From Nonomuraea typhae (GTDB lineage Bacteria > Actinomycetota > Actinomycetes > Streptosporangiales > Streptosporangiaceae): 64,000 nt of DNA. This document shows positions 1 through 9,598 of the stretch, one piece after another; the stretch's first letter is position 1, and every line of letters starts with the position of its first letter. Under the pieces are notes generated by a model. It was not told the DNA's origin, ran no database searches, and saw only the letters and a list, made by a program, of their open reading frames with translations. A program made the translations under genes and the position numbers. The stretch lies in NCBI RefSeq assembly GCF_009760925.1, contig NZ_VRLV01000008.1:1-64000 (forward strand), given 5' to 3'.

Positions 1-986
<986 letters not shown>

Positions 987-992
987 GCGGCG

Positions 993-2108
993 ATGTCCGT
1001 ACTGATCGCGCCCGACAAGTTCAAGGGCTCGCTGACGGCTCGTGAGGTGACCGAGCACCTGACCGCCGGGCTCACCGGCCGCATGCCCGGCGTTCCGGTC
1101 GTCGGGCTGCCGGTCGCCGACGGCGGAGAAGGCACCCTGGAGGCCGCGCTGGCCGCCGGGTTCCGCCAGGTCACCGTGCACGCGGAAGGGCCCACGGGCC
1201 GGCCGGTCACCACCTCCTATGCCGAGCGCGACGGCGTGGCGGTGATCGAGCTGGCCGACGTCTCCGGGCTGGGCCGCCTGCCCGGGCCGCCCGCTCCCAG
1301 GACCGCCTCCAGCTACGGCACCGGCCAGCTCATCGGGGCCGCGCTGGACGGCGGCTGCCGCCGGATCGTCCTGGGCCTGGGCGGCAGCGCCTGCACCGAC
1401 GGCGGCGCCGGCATGGCCGAGTCGCTGGGCGCCCAGTTGGTCGGCGTCACCGGGCGAGGCGGCGCCGCGCTGGCGGGCATCGACAGGCTGGACCTGTCCC
1501 AGTTGCACCCCCGGCTGGCCGAGGTGGAGATCGACATCGCCATCGACGTGGACAACCCCCTTCTCGGCTCGTACGGCGCAGCCGCCGTCTACGGGCCGCA
1601 GAAGGGCGCCACGGAGGGCGACGTCGCCGACCTGGAGAACGCGCTCACCCGGTGGTCGCACAGCGTGGCCGCGGCCACCGGCATCGACGCCGCCTGCGTC
1701 CCCGGCGCCGGAGCCGCCGGCGGGGTCGGGTACGCGGCCCTGACCATTCTGCGTGGCCGGCTCCGCTCCGGCATCGACCTCATCCTCGACCTCGTCGGCT
1801 TCCCCGCGCACCTGGCGGCGGCCCGGCTGGTCGTCACCGGCGAGGGCTCGCTCGACCACCAGACCGCCCGGGGCAAGGCGCCGGCCGGCGTGGCCGCGAG
1901 GGCGGTCGCCGCCGGGAAGCCGGTCGTCGCGGTGGCCGGCCGTTCCCTGCTGCCGCCCGCGGCGATCGACCGGCTCGGCTTCGACCGCGTCTACCCGCTC
2001 AGCTCCCTGGAGCCGGACGGGAAGCGTTCGATGCTGCGCGCCGGGCCGCTTCTGGAACTCGTCGGCCGCGCCATCGCCGACGACTGGCTGGCCGGCCCGG
2101 TGAGCTGA
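993..2108 (+). CDS. glxK: Glycerate kinase (GarK/GlxK family)
   Basis: A 371-residue kinase that phosphorylates D-glycerate to 2-phosphoglycerate (the usual product of this family). It is the last step after glyoxylate carboligase and tartronate semialdehyde reductase. The family start IAPDKFKGSLTAREV, the glycine-rich LGLGGSACTDGGAGMAESLG near residues 123-142, and TGEGSLDHQTARGKAP near residue 280 are all present at normal family length. The ATG follows a G-rich stretch that includes the gcl stop. The tartronate semialdehyde reductase expected between the two steps is not in this window and may lie upstream of gcl. The symbol rests on context; garK is the equivalent name in other pathways. 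Confidence 0.93.
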   Translation: MSVLIAPDKFKGSLTAREVTEHLTAGLTGRMPGVPVVGLPVADGGEGTLEAALAAGFRQVTVHAEGPTGRPVTTSYAERDGVAVIELADVSGLGRLPGPPAPRTASSYGTGQLIGAALDGGCRRIVLGLGGSACTDGGAGMAESLGAQLVGVTGRGGAALAGIDRLDLSQLHPRLAEVEIDIAIDVDNPLLGSYGAAAVYGPQKGATEGDVADLENALTRWSHSVAAATGIDAACVPGAGAAGGVGYAALTILRGRLRSGIDLILDLVGFPAHLAAARLVVTGEGSLDHQTARGKAPAGVAARAVAAGKPVVAVAGRSLLPPAAIDRLGFDRVYPLSSLEPDGKRSMLRAGPLLELVGRAIADDWLAGPVS

Positions 2109-2119
2109 GCGTCGTGAAG

Positions 2120-2151
2120 GGCGGGTGGTGACGGGCCGGTCACCGCCCGCC
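2120..2151. terminator. Hairpin between convergent genes (glycerate kinase / serine hydrolase)
   Basis: A 13-base-pair stem, GGCGGGTGGTGAC against GTCACCGCCCGCC with one G-U pair, closes a 6-base loop. It lies in the 50-base gap between two converging genes. There is no U tract, which is common for actinomycete terminators, and it could work on both strands. Confidence 0.6.
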
Positions 2152-2158
2152 GCAGCGG

Positions 2159-3268
2159 TCAGCGCAGGTCGCGGAGGAGGTTGCCCATGATGGCCTGAAC
2201 CTTGTCCGAGTTGAAGGAGTCCGCGCCGATCAGCAGGGTCACGGCCCGCCGGCCGTCCTCGGTGACGGCGTTCCTGAACTTGTGGCCGCTGGCCATGCTG
2301 CCGCTGTGTCCCCAGGCGACGAGGCCGGAGCCGAACCGGTAGCCCTCGACGCCCAGGCCGTAGTCCTGGCCGTAGTCATCGGGAATGGTCTGCTTCATCT
2401 CGGCGAGCTGGGCCGGGGCCAGCAGTTTCCCGGTCAGCAGCGCCGTCCAGAACGCGGTCGTGTCGGCGCCGGTGGAGATCAGCGCGCCGGACGCGTCGGC
2501 CTCCGAGGTGTTCCATTCGGTCTTGTCCACCCACGCCCTGCCGTCCCGCACGTAGCCGCGCAGGTCCGGCTTGGGGATCGTGGTCCGGTCGCCGGGCCAG
2601 GAGGTCTCACGCAGCCCGAGGCGCTTGACGATCCGCTGGTCGATCTCGGTGTCGATGCCGCGGCCGGTGACCTTCGCGACGATGAGCCCGGCCAAGTTGT
2701 AGTTGGTGTTGGAGTAGGCGAAGCCCGAGGGAGTCCTTTCCGGCGGCGGCAGGGGCAGCGCCTGCTGCACCGTCTGCAGGGGCTCGATGTGGTCCCAGCG
2801 GTGCGCCTCCTCGTCCTCCCAGAAGGGCGCGCTCAGGTAGTCGGGCAGGCCGCTGGTGTGCTGCAGGAGCTGCCGGATCGTGATCGTGCGGCCGTCGTAG
2901 TGCTCGGTGCGGATGAGGCCGGGCAGGTACTGGTCGACGGTGTCATCGAGCTTGATCTTGCCTTCGCCGACGAGCTGGAGCACGACCGTGGCCGTCCAGG
3001 TCTTGGTGTTGCTGCCGATGCGGCTGTGCTCGTTGCCGGTGACCTTGCGGCCCGTCTTGCGGTCGGCGAGGCCGACGCCGCCGGTCCAGACACCGCAGCG
3101 CGGGCTTCGGACCGTCACGGTGATCCCCGCGCCGATCTTCTCCAGGGCCTTGAGCGCCGTCTGGATGGGCCTGGTGTCACAGCGCGCCGCCGCGGCCGGC
3201 GCGGCGGGCGCCGCCACCAGGGCGGCCGTGACCGCCAGGGCCACGACGGCACTCGTCCTACCTCGCAT
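2159..3268 (-). CDS. Secreted serine hydrolase, beta-lactamase/DD-peptidase (S12) family
   Basis: A 369-residue exported protein with a clear signal peptide: Arg near the N-terminus, a hydrophobic AVVALAVTAALVAAPAAPA, then a likely cut around AAA. The catalytic S-x-x-K is Ser86-Asn-Thr-Lys89, the second motif is YSN (FAYSNTNYN, about residue 185), and a C-terminal HSG (WGHSGSMASG) replaces KTG. This set fits Streptomyces R61-type D-Ala-D-Ala carboxypeptidases, D-aminopeptidases and esterases, which sequence alone does not separate. It starts 20 bases after the racemase stop, with GGGAGA before the ATG, so it is the third gene of an operon. That context favours a substrate containing D-amino acids, such as peptidoglycan peptides. 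Confidence 0.85.
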   Translation of the reverse strand: MRGRTSAVVALAVTAALVAAPAAPAAAARCDTRPIQTALKALEKIGAGITVTVRSPRCGVWTGGVGLADRKTGRKVTGNEHSRIGSNTKTWTATVVLQLVGEGKIKLDDTVDQYLPGLIRTEHYDGRTITIRQLLQHTSGLPDYLSAPFWEDEEAHRWDHIEPLQTVQQALPLPPPERTPSGFAYSNTNYNLAGLIVAKVTGRGIDTEIDQRIVKRLGLRETSWPGDRTTIPKPDLRGYVRDGRAWVDKTEWNTSEADASGALISTGADTTAFWTALLTGKLLAPAQLAEMKQTIPDDYGQDYGLGVEGYRFGSGLVAWGHSGSMASGHKFRNAVTEDGRRAVTLLIGADSFNSDKVQAIMGNLLRDLR

Positions 3269-3288
3269 GATGTCTCCCTTTCACAGTA

Positions 3289-4398
3289 CTAACGCGCGTA
3301 CAGCGCCCGCGTCGAGACGGAGTAGCGGCGCAGCGCCGCGGGTAGCACGGTCACGCCGCTGCCCGGCCCGTCCGGGACGGGCAGGCTGCCGTTGTCGAGC
3401 TCGAACGGCTCGGTGAGGTCCTCGGCGTAGTAGCGGCTGGAGGCCGAGATGTCGTTCGGCAGCACGAAGCCGGGCAGCGCGGCGAGTGCCAGGTTCTGCG
3501 CGCGGCCGATGCCGGTCTCGAGCATGCCGCCGCACCAGACGGGTATCCCGTGTGCCGCGCAGACGTCGTGGATGCGCCGGGCCTCGAGGTAGCCGCCGAC
3601 CCGGCTGGGCTTGACGTTGACGATGCGGCAGGCGCCGAGCGCGATCGCGGTGGCGGCGTCGCGCGCGGAGCGGATCGACTCGTCGAGGCAGATCGGGGTG
3701 CGCAGCACCTTCGCGAGCTCGACGTGGCCGCGCAGGTCGTCCGCGTCGAGCGGTTGCTCGATCTGGACGAGTCCGAACTCGTCGAGCCTGCGCAGGTGTC
3801 CGGCGTCGGCGAGCGAGTAGGCGGTGTTCGCGTCGGCCTGCAGCACGAGTTCGTCGCCGAACTCGTGGCGGACCGCGCGGACGGGCTCGAGGTCCCAGCC
3901 CGGTTCGATCTTGAGCTTGATTCGGACGTAGCCCTCCTCCAGGTAGCCGGAGACCGTCTTCAGCAGGTCCGCGATCGTGTCGGTGATCCCCACGGACACC
4001 CCGGCGGGGACGCGGTCGCGCACCGCGCCGAGGTAGGTGGCCAGCGGCATCGCGTGAGCGCGGCACTCGGCGTCGAGGATCGCCGTTTCGAGCAGGGCCT
4101 TGGCCATGTGGTGCCCCTTGATCGGGGACAGGGCTTCGGCGATCCGGGCGGCGCTCGGCCGGTGCAGCGCGACGACCCTCGGCACGAGGTGATCGAGCAG
4201 GACGCGTTCGGCGCCGGCGGCGAACTCCGGGCTGTACACCGGCCCGGGGTCGCCGCCGAACTCCGCCCAGCCCTCGGCGGCGTCCGTCACCACGCGCAGC
4301 AGGAAGGTGTGCCGTGCGGTGTCGGTTCCGCACGAGGTCCGGAACGGGCGGACGAGGGGCAGGCGGACCTCGACGAGTTCGATGAGCTCGATCTTCAC
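3289..4398 (-). CDS. N-acylamino acid racemase / o-succinylbenzoate synthase-type enolase superfamily enzyme
   Basis: A 369-residue muconate-lactonizing-type enolase-superfamily member. The KxK acid-base motif is at Lys161/Lys163, the metal ligands are Asp189, Glu214 and Asp239, and the second catalytic Lys263 lies in NVKPSRVGG, a form typical of the NSAR/OSBS branch. These enzymes racemise N-succinyl- or N-acylamino acids, and many also make o-succinylbenzoate for menaquinone. The GTG start was chosen because it overlaps the TGA of the upstream acetyltransferase (GTGA); an upstream extension would read through that gene. No menaquinone gene is nearby, while an N-acyltransferase is, so racemisation of N-acylated amino acids is the likelier job. 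A strict MenC role cannot be excluded from sequence. Confidence 0.85.
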   Translation of the reverse strand: MKIELIELVEVRLPLVRPFRTSCGTDTARHTFLLRVVTDAAEGWAEFGGDPGPVYSPEFAAGAERVLLDHLVPRVVALHRPSAARIAEALSPIKGHHMAKALLETAILDAECRAHAMPLATYLGAVRDRVPAGVSVGITDTIADLLKTVSGYLEEGYVRIKLKIEPGWDLEPVRAVRHEFGDELVLQADANTAYSLADAGHLRRLDEFGLVQIEQPLDADDLRGHVELAKVLRTPICLDESIRSARDAATAIALGACRIVNVKPSRVGGYLEARRIHDVCAAHGIPVWCGGMLETGIGRAQNLALAALPGFVLPNDISASSRYYAEDLTEPFELDNGSLPVPDGPGSGVTVLPAALRRYSVSTRALYAR

Positions 4399-5261
4399 GG
4401 CTGTTCCTTCCTGGTCAGCTGGTACCAGCCGGACCTGCTGAACCCGGTCGCGGTGAAGCCGGCCTCGAACGCCGGCCGCAGGACGTCGCGCACGGCCGCC
4501 CGCCACCGGGCGGCGAGCGGCCGGTCCAGGCGGCGCGTCGTGACGATGTCCAGGGGGACCCGGCACCAGTGCCCGTCCTCGTCGCGAGCGCTGTACGGCA
4601 GGCCGTCCGGCGCGAGCCGCGGGTCGACGACGGCGTGGTCCAGGTCGGGCCCGGCCAGGCGGGAGGGACGGGGATCGGACAGCGGCCAGACGGCGGTGAG
4701 CCGGTCGGTCTCGTCGTGCCTGTTGATGCCGTCGTCGACCCGGCCGTAGAAGTCCACCGCGTACTCGGTGGCGCGCGCGCCGAGCTTGGCCAGGTTGAAG
4801 TGGGCGTTGCGGCTCACCAGCGGGTCGAAGGTCCAGATCATGGAGGTCGCGCCGTGTTCGAGGGCCCAGGCCCGCTGCGCGTGCTTGAGCGCGTAGCCGA
4901 CGCCCTGGTCGCTGGCGCGGGCCGCCGCGATCATCGAGTAGACGCCGAGGGAGGCCGGTGAGCAGAAGACGAGCGCGGATGCGGCGGCCACGCCGTACTC
5001 ATCGCTCGCGTAGTGCACGGCGCCTCCCGCGTGCACGAAGGCGCGCAGCACATCGGGGGTGAACGGGGACTGGGAGTCGGGGGTCTGCCACACCGTGGCG
5101 AGGAATCGGGATATCGGCTCGAGCGTGGAGGGGCCCTCGGCCAGCCGGATCCGGACACCTGCTCGGGTCGCGGCGCGCGTGGCGGTCTCGGTCGCACTCA
5201 CCTCGGTCGAGGGGGGTGCGGTCCCGAGGGCCTCCCACGGCACGCTTGCTGGAACGTGCAT
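4395..5261 (-). CDS. GNAT-family N-acyltransferase (COG3375-like)
   Basis: First gene of the racemase operon. After a variable N-terminus the protein has an acyltransferase-like core: IRLAEGPSTLEPISRFLATV, then VYSMIAAARASDQGVGYALK, which resembles the acetyl-CoA loop with an altered Q/RxxGxG, then MIWTFDPLVSRNAHFNLAKLG. These match the COG3375 group of predicted GNAT proteins. In known clusters, GNAT succinyltransferases supply N-succinyl-D-amino acids to NSAR enzymes. The ATG at 5261 has no good ribosome site; an in-frame ATG at 5324 would add 21 residues but lies inside the divergent promoter region. The TGA overlaps the racemase GTG, so the two are translationally coupled. The exact acyl donor and substrate are unknown. 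Confidence 0.75.
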   Translation of the reverse strand: MHVPASVPWEALGTAPPSTEVSATETATRAATRAGVRIRLAEGPSTLEPISRFLATVWQTPDSQSPFTPDVLRAFVHAGGAVHYASDEYGVAAASALVFCSPASLGVYSMIAAARASDQGVGYALKHAQRAWALEHGATSMIWTFDPLVSRNAHFNLAKLGARATEYAVDFYGRVDDGINRHDETDRLTAVWPLSDPRPSRLAGPDLDHAVVDPRLAPDGLPYSARDEDGHWCRVPLDIVTTRRLDRPLAARWRAAVRDVLRPAFEAGFTATGFSRSGWYQLTRKEQP

Positions 5262-5353
5262 GCTGTTAGCGTCGCGTCCGTCCTGGTCGTCCGCATTCGG
5301 CGCCCGTCCAGAGATTCCGCGCATGCTTTGTACGGCCGGCCAAAGGAGTGAGG

Positions 5354-6946
5354 ATGCTCGCTAACGGGGTACCCGATCTCGGACAAGTCCTCGACGCGTT
5401 GGGCACGTCCCTGCTGCGGCCGTTGACGGTGCCGCCGGACAGGGCGGTACCGGTTTCGGGCGTGCTCATCTTCGAACCGCGTGCCCCGCTGCCGCCGGTC
5501 AGGGACGCGATCCTGCTCGCCGTCGGCGTGGGGACGACCGGCCCGCAGGCGAAGGAGCTCATCGGCGCGGCTAGCGAGGCCGGGTACGCCTGCCTGGTGG
5601 TGAAGAGCTTCGGCGAGCCGGTTACCGACCTGGTCGAAGCCGCGCAGCGCTCCGGGCTCGTGTTGCTGGCCGCCGACGAGGCCGTGGCCTGGCACCACCT
5701 GGACGCCATGATCTCCTCGGCGCTGGCCTCCACCGCGCGGTCCGCGGGCGACCCGGCCGTCGGCGACCTTTTCGCGCTGGCCAACGCGATCGCGGGGATG
5801 GTCGGCGGCGCCACGGTGATCGAGGATCCGCGCCGGCGCATCCTCGCGTACTCGACGCTGCCGGGCCAGGCCATCGACGAGGGCCGCCGCCAGGGCATCC
5901 TCGGTCTCCAGGTGCCGGACGGCCCGGACTACGACGAGCAGTACCGCGCGCTCGTCCGGGACAGGCGCGTCTGCCGGTTCGCCGCCGTTCCCGGCGGCCT
6001 TCCCCGTCTCGGTGTCGCGGTCCGCGCGGGCAGCGAGGAACTGGGTTCGATCTGGGTCGTCGACGACGGCCTGGACGCCGCCGCGGAGCAGGCTCTGGCC
6101 GATGTTACGGACACCGTCTCGCTGCACCTGCTCGCGGCCCGTGCCGCGGTGGACGCCGTCCGGCGCAGGCGGGCCGGCCTGTTGCGGCGCCTGCTGGCCG
6201 ATCCGAGCAGTGTCACCGCGGTGGCGCCGCAGCTCGGCCTGGACCCGGAGTCGCCGGTCGCGGTGGCCGCGTTCGCGGTCGCTTCGAGCACGGCCGACGA
6301 CGTCCTGGCGGCGCACGCGGTCACCCGCCTCGCCGACCTGGTGAGCCTGCACTGCGAGGCGCATTACGGCAGGCACGGCTGCGCGCTGATCGACGGAACG
6401 GTCTACGCGCTGCTGCCCAGCGGGGCCGCGCCGTACGCGCATCGCGAGCTCGTCGCCGACATCGCCCAGCGTGCTCACGGCGCGCTGCGGGTGCCCGTCC
6501 AGGCCGGGCTCGGCTCGCTCGTCCCGGGGCTGCGCTCGATCGCGAGCTCGCGCGCCGACGCGGATCTCGTCCTGCGCGCGCTCACCGATCGCCCGGGCGG
6601 CCGGGAACCGTGCCAGGTGGCCACGATCGACGAGGTGTGGGCCGGTGCGACGCTGTCCGCGCTGGCCCAGACCCTGGCCGCGAACGACGTGCCGCCCCGC
6701 AGGCTCGGGCCGGCGATCCGCGCCTACGACCTCGAGCACGGCACCACGTACGCCTCCACCATCCTCGCCTACCTGGACGCCAACAACGACGTGGCAGCGG
6801 CCTCCCACCGGCTGTCCGTGCATCCGAACACGATCAGATACCGGCTTTCCCGGGCCGAGGAGATCTTCGGCTTCGATCTCGCCGACCCGGACGAGCGGCT
6901 GGTGCTGTGGCTACGCCTCCGCCTCGGGGACCAGCTCGGCTGGTGA
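5354..6946 (+). CDS. PucR/CdaR-family transcriptional regulator
   Basis: A 530-residue activator-type protein. The N-terminal half has the PucR-type sensory region (VSGVLIFEPRAPLPPVRDAI, later a GAF-like stretch). The C-terminus carries the PucR HTH_30 signature: NDVAAASHRLSVHPNTIRYRLSRAEE. AAAGGAG sits 5 bases before the ATG at 5354, better than the GTG two codons upstream. It is divergent from the acyltransferase/racemase/serine hydrolase operon, so it probably controls that operon; PucR-type proteins often sense the substrate of the neighbouring pathway. Its 3' end overlaps the convergent GlxA-type regulator by 36 bases, so the two transcripts are antisense at their ends. Confidence 0.88.
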   Translation: MLANGVPDLGQVLDALGTSLLRPLTVPPDRAVPVSGVLIFEPRAPLPPVRDAILLAVGVGTTGPQAKELIGAASEAGYACLVVKSFGEPVTDLVEAAQRSGLVLLAADEAVAWHHLDAMISSALASTARSAGDPAVGDLFALANAIAGMVGGATVIEDPRRRILAYSTLPGQAIDEGRRQGILGLQVPDGPDYDEQYRALVRDRRVCRFAAVPGGLPRLGVAVRAGSEELGSIWVVDDGLDAAAEQALADVTDTVSLHLLAARAAVDAVRRRRAGLLRRLLADPSSVTAVAPQLGLDPESPVAVAAFAVASSTADDVLAAHAVTRLADLVSLHCEAHYGRHGCALIDGTVYALLPSGAAPYAHRELVADIAQRAHGALRVPVQAGLGSLVPGLRSIASSRADADLVLRALTDRPGGREPCQVATIDEVWAGATLSALAQTLAANDVPPRRLGPAIRAYDLEHGTTYASTILAYLDANNDVAAASHRLSVHPNTIRYRLSRAEEIFGFDLADPDERLVLWLRLRLGDQLGW

Positions 6947-7903
6947 GCCGGGCCGTACCTGACCGAAGGAGCGGCGATAGGCGGCCGGGGTGGTGCGCAC
7001 CAGGGCGTGGAAACGTCGGCGGAGGTTGGCGGCCGACGACAGGCCGACCCTGGCCGCGATCGCCTCCACGGGCAGGTCGGTCTGCTCCAGCAGGGCACGG
7101 GCCGCGGCCACGCGCTGCTGCAGCAGCCATCTGCCGGGCCCGACGCCGAGCTGGCCGGTGAAGTGGCGGGCGAGCGTGCGCGCGGAGACCCCGGCCCGCG
7201 CGGCCAGGTCGTCGACGGTGAGCGGCTCGTGCAGCCGGGTGAGGGCCCAGTCGAGGACGGGACCCAGCGTGCGCACCGGTCGTGCGGCCGCGGGCGCGGC
7301 GGCGTACTGCAGCTGCCCGCCCTCGCGGTGGGGCGGCATGACCATGTGCCGGGCGACCTGCTCGGCGTAGGCGGCGCCGTGGTCGGTCCTGACCAGGTGC
7401 AGGCACAGGTCGATGCCGGCCGCGGTGCCGGCGCTGGTGGCGACGTCGCCCAGATCGACGTAGAGGGTGTCGGGCTCGACCCGGACCTTGGGGAACCAGG
7501 CGGCGAGGTCGGCGGCCATCCGCCAGTGGGTGGTCGCCCGGCGGTGATCCAGCAGCCCGGCCCGCGCCAGGAGGAAGGCTCCGGAGCAGATCGCCACGAT
7601 CCGGGCGCCACGCCGATGGGCCCGCTGAAGGGCGTCGATCACCGCGGGTACGGCCGGCAGCTCGCGACGTTGCCAGCCGGGGACCACCACCGTGTCGGCG
7701 TCCTCCAGGGCGGCCGGCCCCTGGCTCACCGCCATGTCGTAGCCCGCCAGCGTCGGCACGGCGCCGGGCCGCTCGGCGCAGACGCCGAATGTGTAGCGGG
7801 CGGGCAGTCCCGGCCGGCTCATGCCGAAGACCTCCGCGGCGCACGCCAGCTCGAACGTGGACTGCGGCGCCAGGACCAGGGCCACCACCCGATGAACCGT
7901 CAT
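6911..7903 (-). CDS. GlxA-type AraC-family regulator (DJ-1/PfpI + AraC HTH)
   Basis: A 330-residue two-domain regulator. Residues about 1-185 form a DJ-1/PfpI amidotransferase-like domain (VVALVLAPQSTFELACAAEVF, and the nucleophile-elbow region VAICSGAFLLARAGLL). Residues about 220-320 are a double AraC helix-turn-helix (LAARAGVSARTLARHFTGQLG, and AIAARVGLSSAANLRRRFHAL). Proteins of this build control amino-acid or quaternary-amine genes in other bacteria; the ligand here is unknown. It is divergent from the small cupin gene at 7976, with 72 bases between, and is likely to regulate it. The last 36 bases overlap the end of the PucR-family gene on the other strand. Confidence 0.88.
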   Translation of the reverse strand: MTVHRVVALVLAPQSTFELACAAEVFGMSRPGLPARYTFGVCAERPGAVPTLAGYDMAVSQGPAALEDADTVVVPGWQRRELPAVPAVIDALQRAHRRGARIVAICSGAFLLARAGLLDHRRATTHWRMAADLAAWFPKVRVEPDTLYVDLGDVATSAGTAAGIDLCLHLVRTDHGAAYAEQVARHMVMPPHREGGQLQYAAAPAAARPVRTLGPVLDWALTRLHEPLTVDDLAARAGVSARTLARHFTGQLGVGPGRWLLQQRVAAARALLEQTDLPVEAIAARVGLSSAANLRRRFHALVRTTPAAYRRSFGQVRPGSPAELVPEAEA

Positions 7904-7975
7904 GACAGAAAAGTACCTGCAGGCGTCATTTCAGACACTGGGCAGGCGATCTGCCAGGCCAGGAGTATGTCCGGT

Positions 7976-8305
7976 ATGACGAGAGAGCCGAGTGATGTCC
8001 AGATCCTGAACGTTGACGAGGTCGAACCGGTGGAGGTCGTCCCCGGGATCGTACGGCGGCGCCTGCCGGCCACCCCGTGGGCACGCGGGTGGATGTACGA
8101 CTTCGCCCCTGGCGCCGAGTGGCCGGAGGAGGACGTGCACGAGTCGGAGGAGCGCTACTACGTGGTGTCGGGTGAGTTCATCGACCGCGGGGAGCGTCTC
8201 GGCCCGGGCAGCTACGTGGTGTTCGCGCCGGGCAGCCGGCACCGCCCGCGCACCGAGACCGGCGCCCGCATGCTCGGCATCACCATCCTCGCCCCTAGAA
8301 CGTGA
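7976..8305 (+). CDS. Small cupin-domain protein
   Basis: A 109-residue single-domain cupin. The cupin motif is seen as WPEEDVHESEERYYVVSGEF, followed by LGPGSYVVFAPGSRHRPRTETG with His in motif 2. Such proteins bind a metal and act as isomerases, dioxygenases or sugar/anion binding proteins; no specific reaction can be assigned. AGGAG lies 10 bases before the ATG at 7976, while an in-frame ATG at 7967 sits too close to it. It is divergent from the GlxA-type regulator and its 3' end overlaps the convergent methyltransferase gene by 11 bases. Confidence 0.75.
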   Translation: MTREPSDVQILNVDEVEPVEVVPGIVRRRLPATPWARGWMYDFAPGAEWPEEDVHESEERYYVVSGEFIDRGERLGPGSYVVFAPGSRHRPRTETGARMLGITILAPRT

Positions 8306-9101
8306 ACCGGTAGTCCACGGACGCGTTCCGCAGCGCCGGCACCAGGTGCATGAGCTGGTAGACGATCCGGTAGCGGCGTACCGGGATGCGGTGGCGGTGG
8401 GTGGTGATGGGCACCTGTTCCGCGCAGGTGAGACGGGGGTTCATGCGCTCGACGTCCCGCCCATTGCGCGGCGACCACGCGAACACCTTGATCATCCGGC
8501 CGATCCACGGCGCCAGGCCGTCGAAGATCAGCTCACCGGACGGGAACCGGCCGGTCAGCCGTAGCAGCAGACGCCGCACCTCGGCCGGAGCCAGGTACGG
8601 GAGCAGCCCCTCGGCGATGATCAGCACGGGCCGGTCGGCGGGGATCTCCGTCAGCCAGTCGTCGTCGGTGACCGAGGCGCCGATCATCCGGTACCGCCCC
8701 CGCTCCGGGTAGACGCGGCGGCGCAGCTCGATGACATGGGGCATGTCGACGTCGAACCAGCGCACGTCGCCCTGCGGGTCGAGGCGGAGCATCCGGCTGT
8801 CCAGGCCGCAGCCCAGGTGCAGCACGGTCGCGTCGGGGTGACGGGACAGGAAGGCGGCGCTCCAGTCGTCGAGCTGCCGGGCCCGCAGCCCCACCAGGAA
8901 CTGGTTGCTCTCGGGCCGGACCCGCCGCTTCAGCTTGGCGAAGTCGTAGTCGATGCGCTCGACGGCCGCGGCCGCGTAACGGTCGCCGAGGATCGGCCGC
9001 GACAGGCGGCTCTCCCAGGCCCGCAGGTAGAGGGTGCCGAGGAGCGTCCAGGTGACGCCGTCGTCGGGGATGGCGGTGAAGTCGACCTTGCCCGCGTTCA
9101 T
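8295..9101 (-). CDS. Class I SAM-dependent methyltransferase (leucine carboxyl methyltransferase-like)
   Basis: A 268-residue methyltransferase. SAM-binding motif I is VLHLGCGLDSRMLRL (residues 93-107), followed by the acidic VRWFDVDMPHVIELRR and IIAEGLLPYLAPAEVRRLL. This arrangement is typical of the LCMT/polyketide O-methyltransferase group. The substrate is unknown. The ATG overlaps the TGA of the MarR-like gene (ATGA), so the pair forms a two-gene operon transcribed from the operator at 9598-9625. A longer upstream reading frame exists but would overlap the whole regulator gene out of frame, so it was not used. Confidence 0.85.
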   Translation of the reverse strand: MNAGKVDFTAIPDDGVTWTLLGTLYLRAWESRLSRPILGDRYAAAAVERIDYDFAKLKRRVRPESNQFLVGLRARQLDDWSAAFLSRHPDATVLHLGCGLDSRMLRLDPQGDVRWFDVDMPHVIELRRRVYPERGRYRMIGASVTDDDWLTEIPADRPVLIIAEGLLPYLAPAEVRRLLLRLTGRFPSGELIFDGLAPWIGRMIKVFAWSPRNGRDVERMNPRLTCAEQVPITTHRHRIPVRRYRIVYQLMHLVPALRNASVDYRFTF

Positions 9102-9598
9102 GTCTCGCGCTCCTCTCGTGGTGGCGCCGCGTCGCGATGGTCGAGCCAGCGCTGGAGGAACCCCTCCACGTCCCGCACCGTGAAGGCGAAGAACTCCCGC
9201 GTTTCCTCCAGCCGGGCCCGCTGCTCGGGACGGTCCTCGCCGATGACGGACAGCCCGAAGTCCAGCGCGTCCAGGCTCTGCCGCAACCCGGCGAACTGCA
9301 CCCGCAGGGCGTGCGCCCACCCGCCGCCGACCACGCGGTAGCGGTGCTCGCGGTTCGGCGTGGGCGCGCGCTCGATCATCCCGGCCGCCTCCAGCTGCCG
9401 GGCGACCGTGCTGACCGCGGTCTTGCTGACGCCGAGGTCGGCCGCCAGATCGGTGAGCGACTGGTGGGGCGGGTCGCAGATCATGAGCCAGGCGTAGAGG
9501 CGGCCCATCGTCCGCGTCCCGCCCAGCCGCTCCATGACCAGGCCCATCCGGTCGACGAATTCACTTTCCCGCGGCTCCACCAGCGTCAACCTCGTCAC
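9098..9598 (-). CDS. MarR/GbsR-type transcriptional repressor
   Basis: A 166-residue winged-helix regulator. The HTH is seen as SLTDLAADLGVSKTAVSTVARQLEAAGMIER (about residues 47-77), with a C-terminal helical dimer region (RLEETREFFAFTVRDVEGFL). The pattern resembles the GbsR-like subgroup of MarR proteins. A near-perfect 28-base inverted repeat begins on the first base of its start codon, so strong autoregulation is expected. The ATG sits at or very near the transcription start, with no room for a ribosome site, which fits a leaderless mRNA. It is translationally coupled to the methyltransferase downstream. Confidence 0.87.
   Translation of the reverse strand: MTRLTLVEPRESEFVDRMGLVMERLGGTRTMGRLYAWLMICDPPHQSLTDLAADLGVSKTAVSTVARQLEAAGMIERAPTPNREHRYRVVGGGWAHALRVQFAGLRQSLDALDFGLSVIGEDRPEQRARLEETREFFAFTVRDVEGFLQRWLDHRDAAPPREERET

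Noticed and set aside
3289..4398. Assignment of the racemase as a dedicated MenC for menaquinone
   Set aside because: No other menaquinone gene is nearby and it is coupled to an N-acyltransferase; NSAR/OSBS enzymes are often bifunctional, so I named the family rather than menC.
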